Shown: positions 51,576-60,792 of the stretch, in pieces | Position numbering within the stretch: position 1 is the first letter of the stretch | How the letters are laid out: the number at the start of each line of letters is the position of its first letter | NCBI GenBank assembly: GCA_028281785.1 | Contig: JANQJG010000214.1 | Location: forward strand, 112,547 to 176,546 | DNA: 64,000 nt | Source: Rhodospirillales bacterium | GTDB lineage: Bacteria > Pseudomonadota > Alphaproteobacteria > Rhodospirillales > Shumkoniaceae | Direction of reading: 5' to 3' | Notes under the pieces: generated by a model | Seen by the model: only the letters and a program-made list of their open reading frames with translations | The model's database searches: none | Told to the model about the DNA's origin: nothing | Program-made: the position numbers and the translations under genes

Positions 51576-52112
51576 TCAGGACGCCGTGTCGGGTTCCGTA
51601 TCCCCGAACAGGGCTAGAAGACCAGCGGGGACCGTTACCAATTCGGCAAGAATGAACAGCATCGCACCGATGGGCAGGGCCGACTGCACGAGCGGCCTGG
51701 GGACCCATTCGAGGCTGATGAGGGCCTCGCCCTGCATCAGGTCGACCAGGACCCAGCCCGCGTAGACCATCACCGCGAAGAACGAGATCACGATCAGCTT
51801 GGCCAGCGCGAAAGCAATCAAACGCCCCGGCACCGGTAGCTTGTCGACAAAGGTGGAGAAGTCCAGATGCGCGCCGCGCAATACGGCCAACCCCGCGCCG
51901 TAGTAGGTCAGCCAAGCCAGTAGGTTGGACGCCACCTCGTCATACCAGGCAAGGGATGCCCCCATGCTCCGCGAGAAGACGGCGACGATGATGATGATCG
52001 CCATCGAGATCAGAAGCAGGATGCAGAACCACAGAAGGATGAGATCCAGCCCCTTCCTGATGCCGTGACAGGATGGGGCCGCGAGGCTGGCCCAATTCCG
52101 GATCGTTTCCAT
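51576..52112 (-). CDS. TRAP transporter small permease (DctQ family), system 4
   Basis: 178 residues from ATG 52112 with GGGAG before it; an in-frame extension to 52211 has no similarity. Four membrane helices begin with LILLWFCILLLISMAIIII, followed by the typical SLAWYDEVASNLLAWLTYYGA. First gene of the operon dctQ-dctM-dctP-SAF-dehydrogenase-sulfatase. Confidence 0.9.
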   Translation of the reverse strand: METIRNWASLAAPSCHGIRKGLDLILLWFCILLLISMAIIIIVAVFSRSMGASLAWYDEVASNLLAWLTYYGAGLAVLRGAHLDFSTFVDKLPVPGRLIAFALAKLIVISFFAVMVYAGWVLVDLMQGEALISLEWVPRPLVQSALPIGAMLFILAELVTVPAGLLALFGDTEPDTAS

Positions 52113-52221
52113 TGAGCACTCCCATTTCGCAACCGCTCTCTCTGACGGCGGCTGTCGACGACCGTTGGATTCGACATCTCGGATGACCGGACGAAGAACG
52201 GGCCAACTCATCGTGTTGCAA

Positions 52222-52311
52222 GAATGATTGCATTCAATTTTTGTTCAGTCAACGTAGAAATGCCGAATTTTTTGGCATTAAAGGGGATATCAGTCATATA
52301 TTGCATTCAAT
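52222..52311. promoter_or_regulatory. Divergent control region with repeated ATTGCATTCAAT sites
   Basis: The 12-base word ATTGCATTCAAT occurs at 52227-52238 and again at 52300-52311, 73 bases (about seven helical turns) apart. The first copy is part of the inverted repeat GAATG-ATTG-CATTC (52222-52235). Between them, AATGCC (52259-52264) and GGCATT (52274-52279) form another inverted repeat. The region separates the dctQ operon from the GntR gene and is a good candidate for cooperative GntR binding. Confidence 0.55.
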
Positions 52312-52429
52312 AAGCCACTCACAGGCAGACCCGAGGTCTGGCAATCGCGGTTGCGGACGGTGGCAGTCTCTCTAAAATGACTCGGCTCGGTCCGCCCAGG
52401 TGAACACGACGAGATACTGGATCAGCGTT

Positions 52430-53170
52430 ATGGACAGGAAACCACGCACCCGGTCCCTTCATGATGAAGTGGTTGAGCGCGTCCGCGATATGATCGTTGA
52501 GGGCGAGATTCTGGCGGGCAGCCACGTTCCGGAACGGATCATATGCGAAAAGCTGGGTATTTCGCGCACCCCCCTGCGCGAAGCCTACAAAGTGCTTGCT
52601 TCCGAGGGACTGCTCACTCTTCTTCCGAACCGCGGCGCCGTTGTGACCCGCCTGTCAGCGCAGGACGTCGAGGATATCCTCGAGATGATCGCCGTCATCG
52701 AAGGGCTGGCCGCCGAACGCGCCTGCCTTCGCGCCTCGGATTCCCAGATCGACGTCATTTCCGACCTGCACCAGCGGATGGTTGCGTACTACAGCCGTGG
52801 CGAGTTGTCGGAGTACTTCAAGGCCAATCAGACGATCCATGAAGCGCTGGTAGCTGCCGCAGGCAGCCCTCAGATCCTCAACACCCATCGTAACTTGACG
52901 TCGCGGATCCGACGCTTCCGTTTCGCCGGTAATGTCGTTGCCGATCGCTGGGAGCGGGCCGTGCGCGAGCACGAGGCGATCCTGATGGCGCTTCAAGATC
53001 GCGACGCCTCCCTCCTCCGTGAGCTGCTGCGGGCCCATCTGCGTAACGGATGGAAGGTTGTGCGACAGCGGAATCGCAGCGAGTTCATCGACCCGGACGA
53101 TCAGCTACCCAAGGAAACTGGCGCACGCCAGGTACGCCCGAAGATTAGAGTATCCGTTACAAGCGATTGA
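52430..53170 (+). CDS. GntR-family transcriptional regulator, FadR/FCD subfamily
   Basis: 246 residues from the ATG at 52430; an ATG ten codons upstream is possible. Winged helix HDEVVERVRDMIVEGEILAG, ISRTPLREAYKVLASEGLL, then an FCD domain with likely metal ligands in NQTIHEALVAAAG, REHEAIL and LRAHLRNG. Divergent from the system 4 TRAP/sulfatase operon and the probable regulator of it. It is followed by non-coding sequence and a terminator. Confidence 0.9.
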   Translation: MDRKPRTRSLHDEVVERVRDMIVEGEILAGSHVPERIICEKLGISRTPLREAYKVLASEGLLTLLPNRGAVVTRLSAQDVEDILEMIAVIEGLAAERACLRASDSQIDVISDLHQRMVAYYSRGELSEYFKANQTIHEALVAAAGSPQILNTHRNLTSRIRRFRFAGNVVADRWERAVREHEAILMALQDRDASLLRELLRAHLRNGWKVVRQRNRSEFIDPDDQLPKETGARQVRPKIRVSVTSD

Positions 53171-53229
53171 TGATTAAGGACCTCTCGCCGATCAAAACCT
53201 CATAAATCGCGGTAAGGAGTCCGTTCTCC

Positions 53230-53262
53230 AAAAAAGCTTCGGCCCCGCCGATGGCGGGGCCG
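53230..53262 (-). terminator. Rho-independent terminator of the glycan cluster
   Basis: Perfect 10-base stem (CGGCCCCGCC at 53240-53249, complement at 53253-53262) with a 3-base loop. Read on the minus strand, the stem is followed by GAAGC and a run of six T (53230-53235). It lies about 85 bases after the last glycosyltransferase gene. It could also stop the GntR transcript from the other side, but without a good T-run. Confidence 0.8.
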
Positions 53263-53347
53263 AGGTCTTATTCAGGTACTTGTAAGTTATGCCGTTGTCG
53301 ATCAGAAGGCGGACATCGCGACCGCCGGGCAGGTTGGCGTCGGGGCC

Positions 53348-54550
53348 TTACTCCTTTTCCACTCCCGCGAGGATGACATCACACATCGCCCGATTCACCG
53401 GGCCGTTGGCCAGTTCCTCGACCACCAAGCGCCGAGCGTTGCGCCCTAGACAATCGCGCAGGGCGTCGTCCGACATCAGCCGGCCGATCGCGTCGGCCAG
53501 GGCCGCTGGGTCACGAAGAGGAACGAGCAGGCCCGTTTTCTCGTGACGCACGATCTCTCGGCAACCTGGAACGTCGGTGGCGATCATGGGAAGGCCGCAG
53601 GCGGCCGCCTCGAGCAGGCTCTTGGGCACACCCTCCCCTCCCCAGGACGGCAGGACGGCAAGGGCCGAACGTCCGTAGATTTCACCGATGTCGCCACGCC
53701 AGCCCCAATACTCGACGATTCCGTCCGCCTGCGCCCGTTGCAGGTCCTCCTCCGCCACCGCTTGTGGATTGGCGGGGTCCGGTGTGCCGACGAGAACCAC
53801 GCGGTAGGCGCGGCCGCGAGTACGCAGAATGCGGGCGGCCTCAATCAGTTCGGGCACGCCCTTGAACGCCAGCATGCGACCCGCGAAGGTCACCAACCGC
53901 TCCTTCCCCGGCGCGGTCGGCGGACGGTAGCGGTCGATATCAACGCCCGAGCCGCGGATGAGGAACAGGTTACGTCCACGGCGGTAGCCCAAACCTTCGA
54001 GCAGGTGCAGGTCGTCGCGGTTCTGCACTACCATGACCACACGCGGAGCCAGCGAAAACACCCGAAAGGCGAATCGTACGGCCCGCCGCAGCAGCCGCGC
54101 CCGGGGCGAGTCGGAGACGAAAATGAAACCGAGGCCGGTCACGATATTGACGATCCGCCGTGCCCCCGCGATCAGGGCCGCCAGCGTGCCGATCATGTTG
54201 ACATAAATCGAGACGTTGACGACGACGTCGTGGGGAACGGCCCGCAGGACCGACCGGAGACGCCGGACGGTGCCGAAAACAGCGGCGGGTCCAAACCCGT
54301 GGCGGGTGAGGAAGGGGCAAGAAACGAGGCGAATTCCCCGACGCTCGATCTCCTCACCCCCTTTCGCCACCCCGCAGGCGACCCCGACCTCCACCCCCGC
54401 CGCACGCAGGGCGCCGGCAAGCGACAGCCGATGGTTCAGGAAGTACCAGTCTTCGGTCACTACGAACAAAACCCGCGGTGCTTGTCCGCGGGTTTCTTTC
54501 ATCGGAGCCGCCTGCTCGTCGGCAAGATGCGAGGGCTCGTTTTCCTTCAC
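53348..54550 (-). CDS. Glycosyltransferase family 4-like protein
   Basis: 400 residues, GT-B fold. The C-terminal donor domain is clear: VTFAGRMLAFKGVPELIEAA, LPSWGGEGVPKSLLEAAACG with the EX7E-type site, then LPMIATDVPGCREIV. The acceptor domain starts near VLFVVTEDWYFLNHRLSLA. Start uncertain; a later ATG at residue 17 is also plausible. It ends the minus-strand polysaccharide cluster, 4 bases after asnB. It probably adds a sugar to a lipid-linked repeat unit on the inner face of the membrane. Confidence 0.92.
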   Translation of the reverse strand: MKENEPSHLADEQAAPMKETRGQAPRVLFVVTEDWYFLNHRLSLAGALRAAGVEVGVACGVAKGGEEIERRGIRLVSCPFLTRHGFGPAAVFGTVRRLRSVLRAVPHDVVVNVSIYVNMIGTLAALIAGARRIVNIVTGLGFIFVSDSPRARLLRRAVRFAFRVFSLAPRVVMVVQNRDDLHLLEGLGYRRGRNLFLIRGSGVDIDRYRPPTAPGKERLVTFAGRMLAFKGVPELIEAARILRTRGRAYRVVLVGTPDPANPQAVAEEDLQRAQADGIVEYWGWRGDIGEIYGRSALAVLPSWGGEGVPKSLLEAAACGLPMIATDVPGCREIVRHEKTGLLVPLRDPAALADAIGRLMSDDALRDCLGRNARRLVVEELANGPVNRAMCDVILAGVEKE

Positions 54551-54554
54551 GGTT

Positions 54555-56537
54555 TCAGCCTCCAGGATGCACGGCCATTGCGGGCACGGCTGCCCCGACG
54601 AGCTTACCCGCCCAACGCCCGTGCCAGGCCTGGAGCATGAGGACGCTCCATAGCTCGTGCTGCCGGTTGCGGCGCCCGGACAGATGCTCCGCCCAGGCTT
54701 GACGGACAGGTATCGGATCGACGAGACCGGTCTTCCTCAGGGAGTTTTCGGAGAGAAGATTCTCGGCCCAGTCACGCAAGGGCCCGCGCAACCAATCGTC
54801 AACGGGTACGCCAAAGCCCATTTTCGGCCGATCGATCAGCGTCTTGGGAACGTAGCGGTCCAGGACCTGCCGCAGCAGCCACTTGCCTTGCCCGTCGCGA
54901 ACCTTCATGTCCGCCGGCAGACGCCAGGAGAAAGCGACCACGCGATGGTCGAGCAACGGCACCCTGGTCTCCAGCGACACCGCCATGCTGGCGCGGTCGA
55001 CTTTGGTCAGGATATCGTCGGGCAGATAAGTCAGGGTGTCGACATACTGCATCCAGTCGAGCGAGCGCGTAAAGCGGCGCTTTGTGTCCGCGTCCCAGGC
55101 CAGGCCCAGCGGATCGTCGGCCTGGGGCACCATGTCCGCGGCTTTCCACCAATGGGTAATCAGCCGCCGGTAGTATCCACCCGCATCCTCGGGCAACACA
55201 TCAGCGAACTTGTGGATTCGCTCGCCCGGGTGGACGGGTCGCCGCGACGCCGGGACTAGTTTGAACAGCGTATCCCAGACACCCCGCGGCAGCGCCTTCA
55301 CGGCCGCCGCCGTAGCGCTACGCATCGGGCGGGGCGTGCGCGCCATCCAGTCCCCGAAGGTTTGAGCGGCGACGTGCCGCGAGTAACCCGCGAAAAGCTC
55401 GTCGCCGCCGTCGCCGGACAAGGCGACCGTGACGTGCTCACGCGTGAGCCTTGACAGCAGCAGGGTCGGGATCTGCGAGGAATCGGCAAAGGGTTCGTCG
55501 TAGACGTCCGGCAGAGTCGGAATAAGGTCGCGGGCCTCGGCCGGGGTAACCGTGAGCTCGGTATGGTCGGTCCCGAGATAACGCGCGACGGCGGCGGCGT
55601 GCTTCGATTCGTCATATCCCGCTTCGGCGAAACCGATACTGAAGGAGCGCACAGGACGGTCCGCCTGTGCCTGCATCAGCGCCGTGACCGTAGAGGAATC
55701 GATCCCGCCCGAGAGGAAGACACCCAAGGGCACGTCCGAAACCATTTGCCGCTTGACCGCATCGCGGAGCATTCCATCAAGGGCGGCAACGCCCTCTCCT
55801 TCCGTCCCCGCGAAAGGGTCAGCGCGGGCTTCGGTAGCGACGGCGTCGAGGTCCCAGAACGCGTCCTCCCGCGGCTCGCCCCGCCAGGGAACCGTCAACA
55901 GGCAACCGGGAGGGAGCTTGCGGACGCCGTCAAAAATTGTGCCGGGCGCCGGGACATACGCATGCCGCAGAAACGCAACCACGGCGCCCCGGTCGATCGA
56001 TCTCGGACAGTCTGGAAGGGCGAGAAGGGCCTTGAGCTCGGAGCCGAACAGGAACGTGCGCGGTGTGCGGGCCCAGTATAGGGGCTTGATCCCCAGTCGA
56101 TCGCGCGCCAGGAACAGCACGCGGTCGTTCCGGTCCCAGACGGCAAACGCGAACATTCCGTTGAGCCGGTCCAGAGCACCGCGCACGCCCCAGACCGCGC
56201 AGCCCTCGACGATGACCTCGGTGTCGGAATGGCCGCGGAACGTCCGGCCCGCGGCCAGGAGCTCGGCGCGGAGCTCCTCCGTGTTATAGGCTTCGCCGTT
56301 GTAGACGATGACGAACCGTCCGCAGGACGACGCCATCGGTTGGGCTCCAGCCGGCGAGAGATCGATGATGGAGAGGCGGCGGTGAGCAAAAGTGACGCCG
56401 GCTTCCGGGTCCGTCCACACTTCGCCGGCGTCGGGCCCGCGGTGGACGAGGGTCGCGTTCTGCGCCTCGGCGAGAGCACGCAACTCCACGCCGTCGCAGC
56501 GCCCAGTCAGGTCAAGGATGCCGGCGATTCCACACAT
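54555..56537 (-). CDS. asnB: Asparagine synthetase (glutamine-hydrolysing)
   Basis: 660 residues. N-terminal glutaminase domain starting MCGIAGILDLTG with catalytic Cys2, HRRLSIIDLSPAGAQPM and NGEAYN. The synthetase domain has the ATP motif FLSGGIDSSTVTAL. Within a glycosyltransferase cluster, such enzymes are thought to amidate a uronic or amino-sugar carboxyl group of the polysaccharide instead of making free asparagine. This is an inference from position. Confidence 0.95.
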   Translation of the reverse strand: MCGIAGILDLTGRCDGVELRALAEAQNATLVHRGPDAGEVWTDPEAGVTFAHRRLSIIDLSPAGAQPMASSCGRFVIVYNGEAYNTEELRAELLAAGRTFRGHSDTEVIVEGCAVWGVRGALDRLNGMFAFAVWDRNDRVLFLARDRLGIKPLYWARTPRTFLFGSELKALLALPDCPRSIDRGAVVAFLRHAYVPAPGTIFDGVRKLPPGCLLTVPWRGEPREDAFWDLDAVATEARADPFAGTEGEGVAALDGMLRDAVKRQMVSDVPLGVFLSGGIDSSTVTALMQAQADRPVRSFSIGFAEAGYDESKHAAAVARYLGTDHTELTVTPAEARDLIPTLPDVYDEPFADSSQIPTLLLSRLTREHVTVALSGDGGDELFAGYSRHVAAQTFGDWMARTPRPMRSATAAAVKALPRGVWDTLFKLVPASRRPVHPGERIHKFADVLPEDAGGYYRRLITHWWKAADMVPQADDPLGLAWDADTKRRFTRSLDWMQYVDTLTYLPDDILTKVDRASMAVSLETRVPLLDHRVVAFSWRLPADMKVRDGQGKWLLRQVLDRYVPKTLIDRPKMGFGVPVDDWLRGPLRDWAENLLSENSLRKTGLVDPIPVRQAWAEHLSGRRNRQHELWSVLMLQAWHGRWAGKLVGAAVPAMAVHPGG

Positions 56538-56611
56538 GGCCGTTCCTGAAAGCCGCTAGGCTTCGGCGTGGTCGCCGGTGACGTTACGCCAAGTTGGCGA
56601 TCTCGTCGACT

Positions 56612-57754
56612 TCAACGCCCGTCTCCGGCTTGGTTATTTGGTTTTACGGTCGCGCGACAATACTGATGCAGCAAGTCTTCCCAGCGGTTAAACACGTCCT
56701 CGGGAGCAAGGGCCTCAGGCAGCCTAACTTCTGACGGGACCAGATTCTCGCGGGCTGTGGCATCCGCCATTAGGGGCTCAAGAGCCTCGGCTAGGGTGCG
56801 TACCCGATCGGGACCGGACGCAAGCACACCGTTCCAGCCGGGCCGAATCAACCGGTTCACGCCCGGACAGTCCGCGAAACCCACGGCAGGCAGGCCGTGG
56901 CACAAAGCTTCGACCAACGTCAGTCCTAGGCTCTCGTACAAGGAGGGTAGCACGAAGAGTTGAGCGGCCGCATATTCGCCGCAGATGTTCTCGGTTGCCC
57001 CTGGCAGCGAAATGCGCCCCTTCATCCCAATCTCCGCAATTCGGGCCTCCAAGGCATCGCGCAGCGCACCTTCGCCCACGATGCGCAGGTCCCAGTCGAG
57101 AAGACGATCGCCGACCAAGGCAAAAGCGTCAATCAAGGTCATGTAATCCTTCTGATCGGTCAGTCGGCCGACCGAGAGGAGCACTTTGCGCGAGCGGCGC
57201 GTAGCGGCGACGTCAGCTCGCGAAGCCACTTGTACACGGACCGGATTCGGGATCACTGTCATGCGTTTGCGCAGCAGAGCCGGGTACTCCGCCATGACTT
57301 GATCTGAAACCACTGTGATACGCCTTGCCAACCACGGGGTCAGGCAAAGCAAAGCACGCTCTAACGGGCGACCGACATAGTGCGCCGGAATAATGTGCTC
57401 ACTGGCTATCATCGGAATGCCGGTACCCGCCAGTGCGAAACCAAGCGGGATGAACATGCTGTGCATGAAACCGACAACAACATCCGGCTTTATGTCGGAC
57501 ATGGTGCGCCGCAGTGCATGAATACGCTTGATGGTCTCAAACAGGGTCGCAGGTCGGTCAGTTGTGCCGATCCCGAGTTGGATCCATTCAACGCGATCAT
57601 CCAGAGCATAGAACGAGTCTCTGCCACGCGGGTCATATGAGATGACGTCTAAGTTGTAACCACGCCCAGCGAGGCCATTTGCGACGTCAACCAGAACACG
57701 CTCGGCCCCTCCTCCTGGATTTCCTAACGCTTTTATCGCGAAGGCCACTTTCAT
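56612..57754 (-). CDS. Glycosyltransferase family 4
   Basis: 380 residues starting MKVAFAIKALGNPGGGAERV, with the glycine-rich acceptor loop. Donor domain: LLSVGRLTDQKDYMTLIDAF, LPGATENICGEYAAAQLFVL, LPSLYESLGLTLVEALCHGL. Overlaps the next upstream gene by 4 bases (ATGA). Paralogous to the GT4 at 57751-58866. Confidence 0.94.
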   Translation of the reverse strand: MKVAFAIKALGNPGGGAERVLVDVANGLAGRGYNLDVISYDPRGRDSFYALDDRVEWIQLGIGTTDRPATLFETIKRIHALRRTMSDIKPDVVVGFMHSMFIPLGFALAGTGIPMIASEHIIPAHYVGRPLERALLCLTPWLARRITVVSDQVMAEYPALLRKRMTVIPNPVRVQVASRADVAATRRSRKVLLSVGRLTDQKDYMTLIDAFALVGDRLLDWDLRIVGEGALRDALEARIAEIGMKGRISLPGATENICGEYAAAQLFVLPSLYESLGLTLVEALCHGLPAVGFADCPGVNRLIRPGWNGVLASGPDRVRTLAEALEPLMADATARENLVPSEVRLPEALAPEDVFNRWEDLLHQYCRATVKPNNQAGDGR

Positions 57755-58866
57755 CGGAGCGTCGCTCTCTCAAGCGTGCTCTCCCAGAGATCGTAAACAG
57801 CGTCCACCGAGAACATTTCCATCGAATCCCGCCCAGCGGCGCCCATCTTCCGTCGTTTCTCATGATCTGACATGAGCAGGGTTAAAGCTTCCGCGAGACG
57901 TTTGGTATCTCCGTTTCCTGCAGCAAGAAGCCCTGTCTTTCCGTCCCCAACCAGTTCGTTAGTGCCCGCGCAACCGGCAAAGCCGATGGCAGGCAAACCA
58001 TGAGCCTGCGCCTCGGTCAGCGCATTGGGAAACCCTTCCCATCGAGATGGAAGACAGAAAAGATGAGCGTTTGCGTAGCAGTCCGATGTATTCGTAACCG
58101 TTCCTGGCAACCGTATACGATCAGCTAATCCAGTCTCGCAGATCAGGGTCTCCAAGTTCCGACGCTCTTCGCCCTCCCCCACGATCATCAGATCCCATTC
58201 GGGAAACAGGGCTGCGATTTGGGCAAAGGCTGTGATCAGGCTTTCGTAGTTCTTCTGGTAGCTCAGACGGCCGACCGAGAGAACGCGAAAGCGTCCCCGG
58301 TTGTCCGGATGCTCGGGCCTTGCGGTCAAGGGCGCCGGGAACACAGGGTTCGGAATGGTCACGATCCGATCTTGAAGGAATGAAGGATAGAACTTACGAG
58401 TACCTTCGCTCTGGATGACCACCGACCGAGACAAGCGAAAGGCGTTGAAGGCGATCAGCCGTCTTAGACGTCCTGCGTTGATATGGTCGAACTGAGTGGG
58501 TGCGTTGCGCTCAGCGGCAATGAGGGGGATTCCGAGGCCTAAGGTATAGGCACGCAAGGCGAGATAGGGACCCTCCTGGAAGCATATGATGACCTGAGGG
58601 CGGACTTGGTTAACAATTGCCCTTATTCTCCGTGTCCGCCGCAGCATTAAATTGACGCCGGCCTTAAGGTATGGATCGCCCATGTTGAGACGGTGCCACA
58701 CAATATCTGGTGAGATAGGATAGAAAGCTTCGGCTCCGGCTTGGTCCCATGTAAACAGATCGACCTGGTGTCCGCGAGCGATCATGGCATTCATGATCAC
58801 AATAATCATGCGTTCGACACCACCGGCCATGCGGTTGATGGCGCGAGCTGCAAACATAAGTTTCAC
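57751..58866 (-). CDS. Glycosyltransferase family 4
   Basis: 371 residues. The GTG at 58866 is chosen because it overlaps the previous stop by 4 bases (GTGA) and gives the family start KLMFAARAINRMAGGVERM; an ATG three codons later is the alternative. Donor domain: VLSVGRLSYQKNYESLITAF, LPGTVTNTSDCYANAHLFCL, LPSRWEGFPNALTEAQAHGL. A much longer upstream frame is a shadow of the neighbouring GT2 gene. Confidence 0.93.
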   Translation of the reverse strand: MKLMFAARAINRMAGGVERMIIVIMNAMIARGHQVDLFTWDQAGAEAFYPISPDIVWHRLNMGDPYLKAGVNLMLRRTRRIRAIVNQVRPQVIICFQEGPYLALRAYTLGLGIPLIAAERNAPTQFDHINAGRLRRLIAFNAFRLSRSVVIQSEGTRKFYPSFLQDRIVTIPNPVFPAPLTARPEHPDNRGRFRVLSVGRLSYQKNYESLITAFAQIAALFPEWDLMIVGEGEERRNLETLICETGLADRIRLPGTVTNTSDCYANAHLFCLPSRWEGFPNALTEAQAHGLPAIGFAGCAGTNELVGDGKTGLLAAGNGDTKRLAEALTLLMSDHEKRRKMGAAGRDSMEMFSVDAVYDLWESTLERATLR

Positions 58867-59822
58867 GCCTTGACCCCTCGACGCATGCGCCACTCGTGCA
58901 ATAGCCGCTTCGGTCCATTCACCGCCAGCTGAGTTGTCACCGCCAGTGGATAGCGGATGAACAGGGACGCCAGTTCCATCAAGAAGCGGCCATAGCGGCG
59001 TTTGAAGTGCAGATAGCGTAAGAACGGCCACGATCGGGCATATCGGTATCTTTGCACTGAGCGCAGGTAAGCGACATGCTTGTCGGCCAGGGCTTGCTCG
59101 GCCTCGAGATTCTTCTCGGGCGCTTTGTCCGTGCCACCCGTCGCCCATTGGACGAACAAGCGCTCCTTTGTTCCGATGAAGTGTCCGCCCATGAATGCGA
59201 GACGAATGGCGAGATCCGCGTCCTCAACTCGGCGTAGATTAGCGTCGAAACCGTTCAATGCGACAAATGTCGAGCGCCGCGCCATCAGTGCGCAGGCCGG
59301 CACGCCCGAGCCGTAATCCCAATCCGGGCGGCGGCGAAAGAAAAGCAGCCAGTCCGCAACCGGGGGGCCGTTCGGTACCGCGGTGCCACCAACACCGATG
59401 GCCGGCAGCGGCTTGACATACCCATTGGGGTAGTGCCGGTTGCCGGCTGCGTAGCAGGCCACCAGCCCGGTCCCGCTACGCTGCTCATATGCGGTCAGAG
59501 TGCGGACCTGTTCGGAAATGCGTCCTGGCAGACTCTCGTCGTCGTCATCAAAAAAGGCGACGAATTCGCCGCGCGCGTGGGCCAGGATCGTATTGCGCGC
59601 ACCGGCTGGCCCCGTATTGCACTCGTGGCGGATCAACCGAGCCCGCGAATCATGCCGAATGACCGATTCCACAACCGCCGCGGAGTTGTCGGATGAGCGA
59701 TCGTCCACGACGAGGATTTCCAGGTTTGGCCAGTCTTGTACCAAGGCACTGGCGACGGCGCGGGCGGCCGTGTCCGCCGCGTTGTAGCAGGTAACCCCGA
59801 TGGTCACGAGCGGCGTGTTCAA
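58863..59822 (-). CDS. Glycosyltransferase family 2
   Basis: 319 residues, GT-A fold, beginning NTPLVTIGVTCYNAADTAAR from a TTG start. DXD-type site in FVAFFDDDDESLPGRI, acceptor region around FVALNGFDANLRRVEDADL. It is a close paralogue of the next gene, and the two are tandem. Likely transfers a hexose or aminohexose to the growing repeat unit. Confidence 0.92.
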   Translation of the reverse strand: MNTPLVTIGVTCYNAADTAARAVASALVQDWPNLEILVVDDRSSDNSAAVVESVIRHDSRARLIRHECNTGPAGARNTILAHARGEFVAFFDDDDESLPGRISEQVRTLTAYEQRSGTGLVACYAAGNRHYPNGYVKPLPAIGVGGTAVPNGPPVADWLLFFRRRPDWDYGSGVPACALMARRSTFVALNGFDANLRRVEDADLAIRLAFMGGHFIGTKERLFVQWATGGTDKAPEKNLEAEQALADKHVAYLRSVQRYRYARSWPFLRYLHFKRRYGRFLMELASLFIRYPLAVTTQLAVNGPKRLLHEWRMRRGVKA

Positions 59823-59838
59823 CCTTAAGCCACTTCTC

Positions 59839-60792
59839 TCATCTATGGAGTCGGCTCAAAGCGCGATTAAGGCCAACATTGGGCAGCGCCAAGTGCAGGC
59901 GACGGATGGTAGCCAACGGATGGCGAGCAAGCATCCCAACGAGCGCAAACAGGAACGCACCTCGCTGTCCTGCCAGGAGGGCATACTTGTTCTCGATCCA
60001 CTGCCGACAGAACGCATACTGGTTAGCCTCGTCCAGGATGTCGCGATGTTTGTCGAGCAGCATCAGCGTATACCGTAGCTCCTCGGCCAAACTCTTTTCC
60101 GAGCCGCCAGTCATGGTCTGTACCACCAGCGGTTCCGCAATGCCGACGAAGTGACCGCCAGCTCTCGCCAGTCGAACGTTCAAGTCGGTGTCTTCGCTAC
60201 GCCGGAACTGCGGATCGAAGCCGCTCAGCGCGTGATAGGTTTCGAGTCGTGCCATTTGTGAACAGGTCGGACAGGCCCCATAGCCATACTTCAATGGTGC
60301 GCCCAGCAGAATACGCTCGGCGACGGCGATACCGTGGGGTGCCACCCTGTCCGCCTCCTGGCCCATGGTGGGGCTGATCCGCTCGTTGCCGTCGGGATAC
60401 AACTGGCGTCGCGCGGTGTGGCAGACGACAAATTTGCCGTAGGCATGGTTGTGCTCGTAATCGAGAATGCGCCGGAGCTGAGCGGTAACGCGCGTTGGCA
60501 AGCTCTCGTCGTCATCATCGAAAAAGGCGACAAAGCTGCCGCGCGCCTCCGCGAGAATGCGGTTGCGAGTGAACGCAACGCCGGAATTGATCGCATTACG
60601 GAATACACGCATCTCGGGATTGTATGCCGCCAAGTCCTCCAATACCGCCGCCGTGCCGTCACTCGAGCAATCGTCGACGACCACGATTTCCAGCGGCTGC
60701 CAAGTCTGCGCCAGGGCCGAGCGTACGGCCTGCTCGATGGAATTGGCCGCGTTGAAAGCCGCCATGCCGATGGTGACCAGCGGTGTATTCAC
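59839..60792 (-). CDS. Glycosyltransferase family 2
   Basis: 317 residues from a GTG start that overlaps the stop of a decayed glycosyltransferase by 4 bases (GTGA). Opens NTPLVTIGMAAFNAANSIEQ, with FVAFFDDDDESLPTRV as DXD region and GFDPQFRRSEDTDLNVRLA near the acceptor side. Similar over its length to the 58863-59822 protein, showing gene duplication followed by divergence of the C-terminal third. Confidence 0.92.
   Translation of the reverse strand: MNTPLVTIGMAAFNAANSIEQAVRSALAQTWQPLEIVVVDDCSSDGTAAVLEDLAAYNPEMRVFRNAINSGVAFTRNRILAEARGSFVAFFDDDDESLPTRVTAQLRRILDYEHNHAYGKFVVCHTARRQLYPDGNERISPTMGQEADRVAPHGIAVAERILLGAPLKYGYGACPTCSQMARLETYHALSGFDPQFRRSEDTDLNVRLARAGGHFVGIAEPLVVQTMTGGSEKSLAEELRYTLMLLDKHRDILDEANQYAFCRQWIENKYALLAGQRGAFLFALVGMLARHPLATIRRLHLALPNVGLNRALSRLHR

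Noticed and set aside
53269..53347. Readable minus-strand frame after the last glycosyltransferase stop codon
   Set aside because: It is only a continuation past the stop, ends at the terminator and has no start codon or family match.
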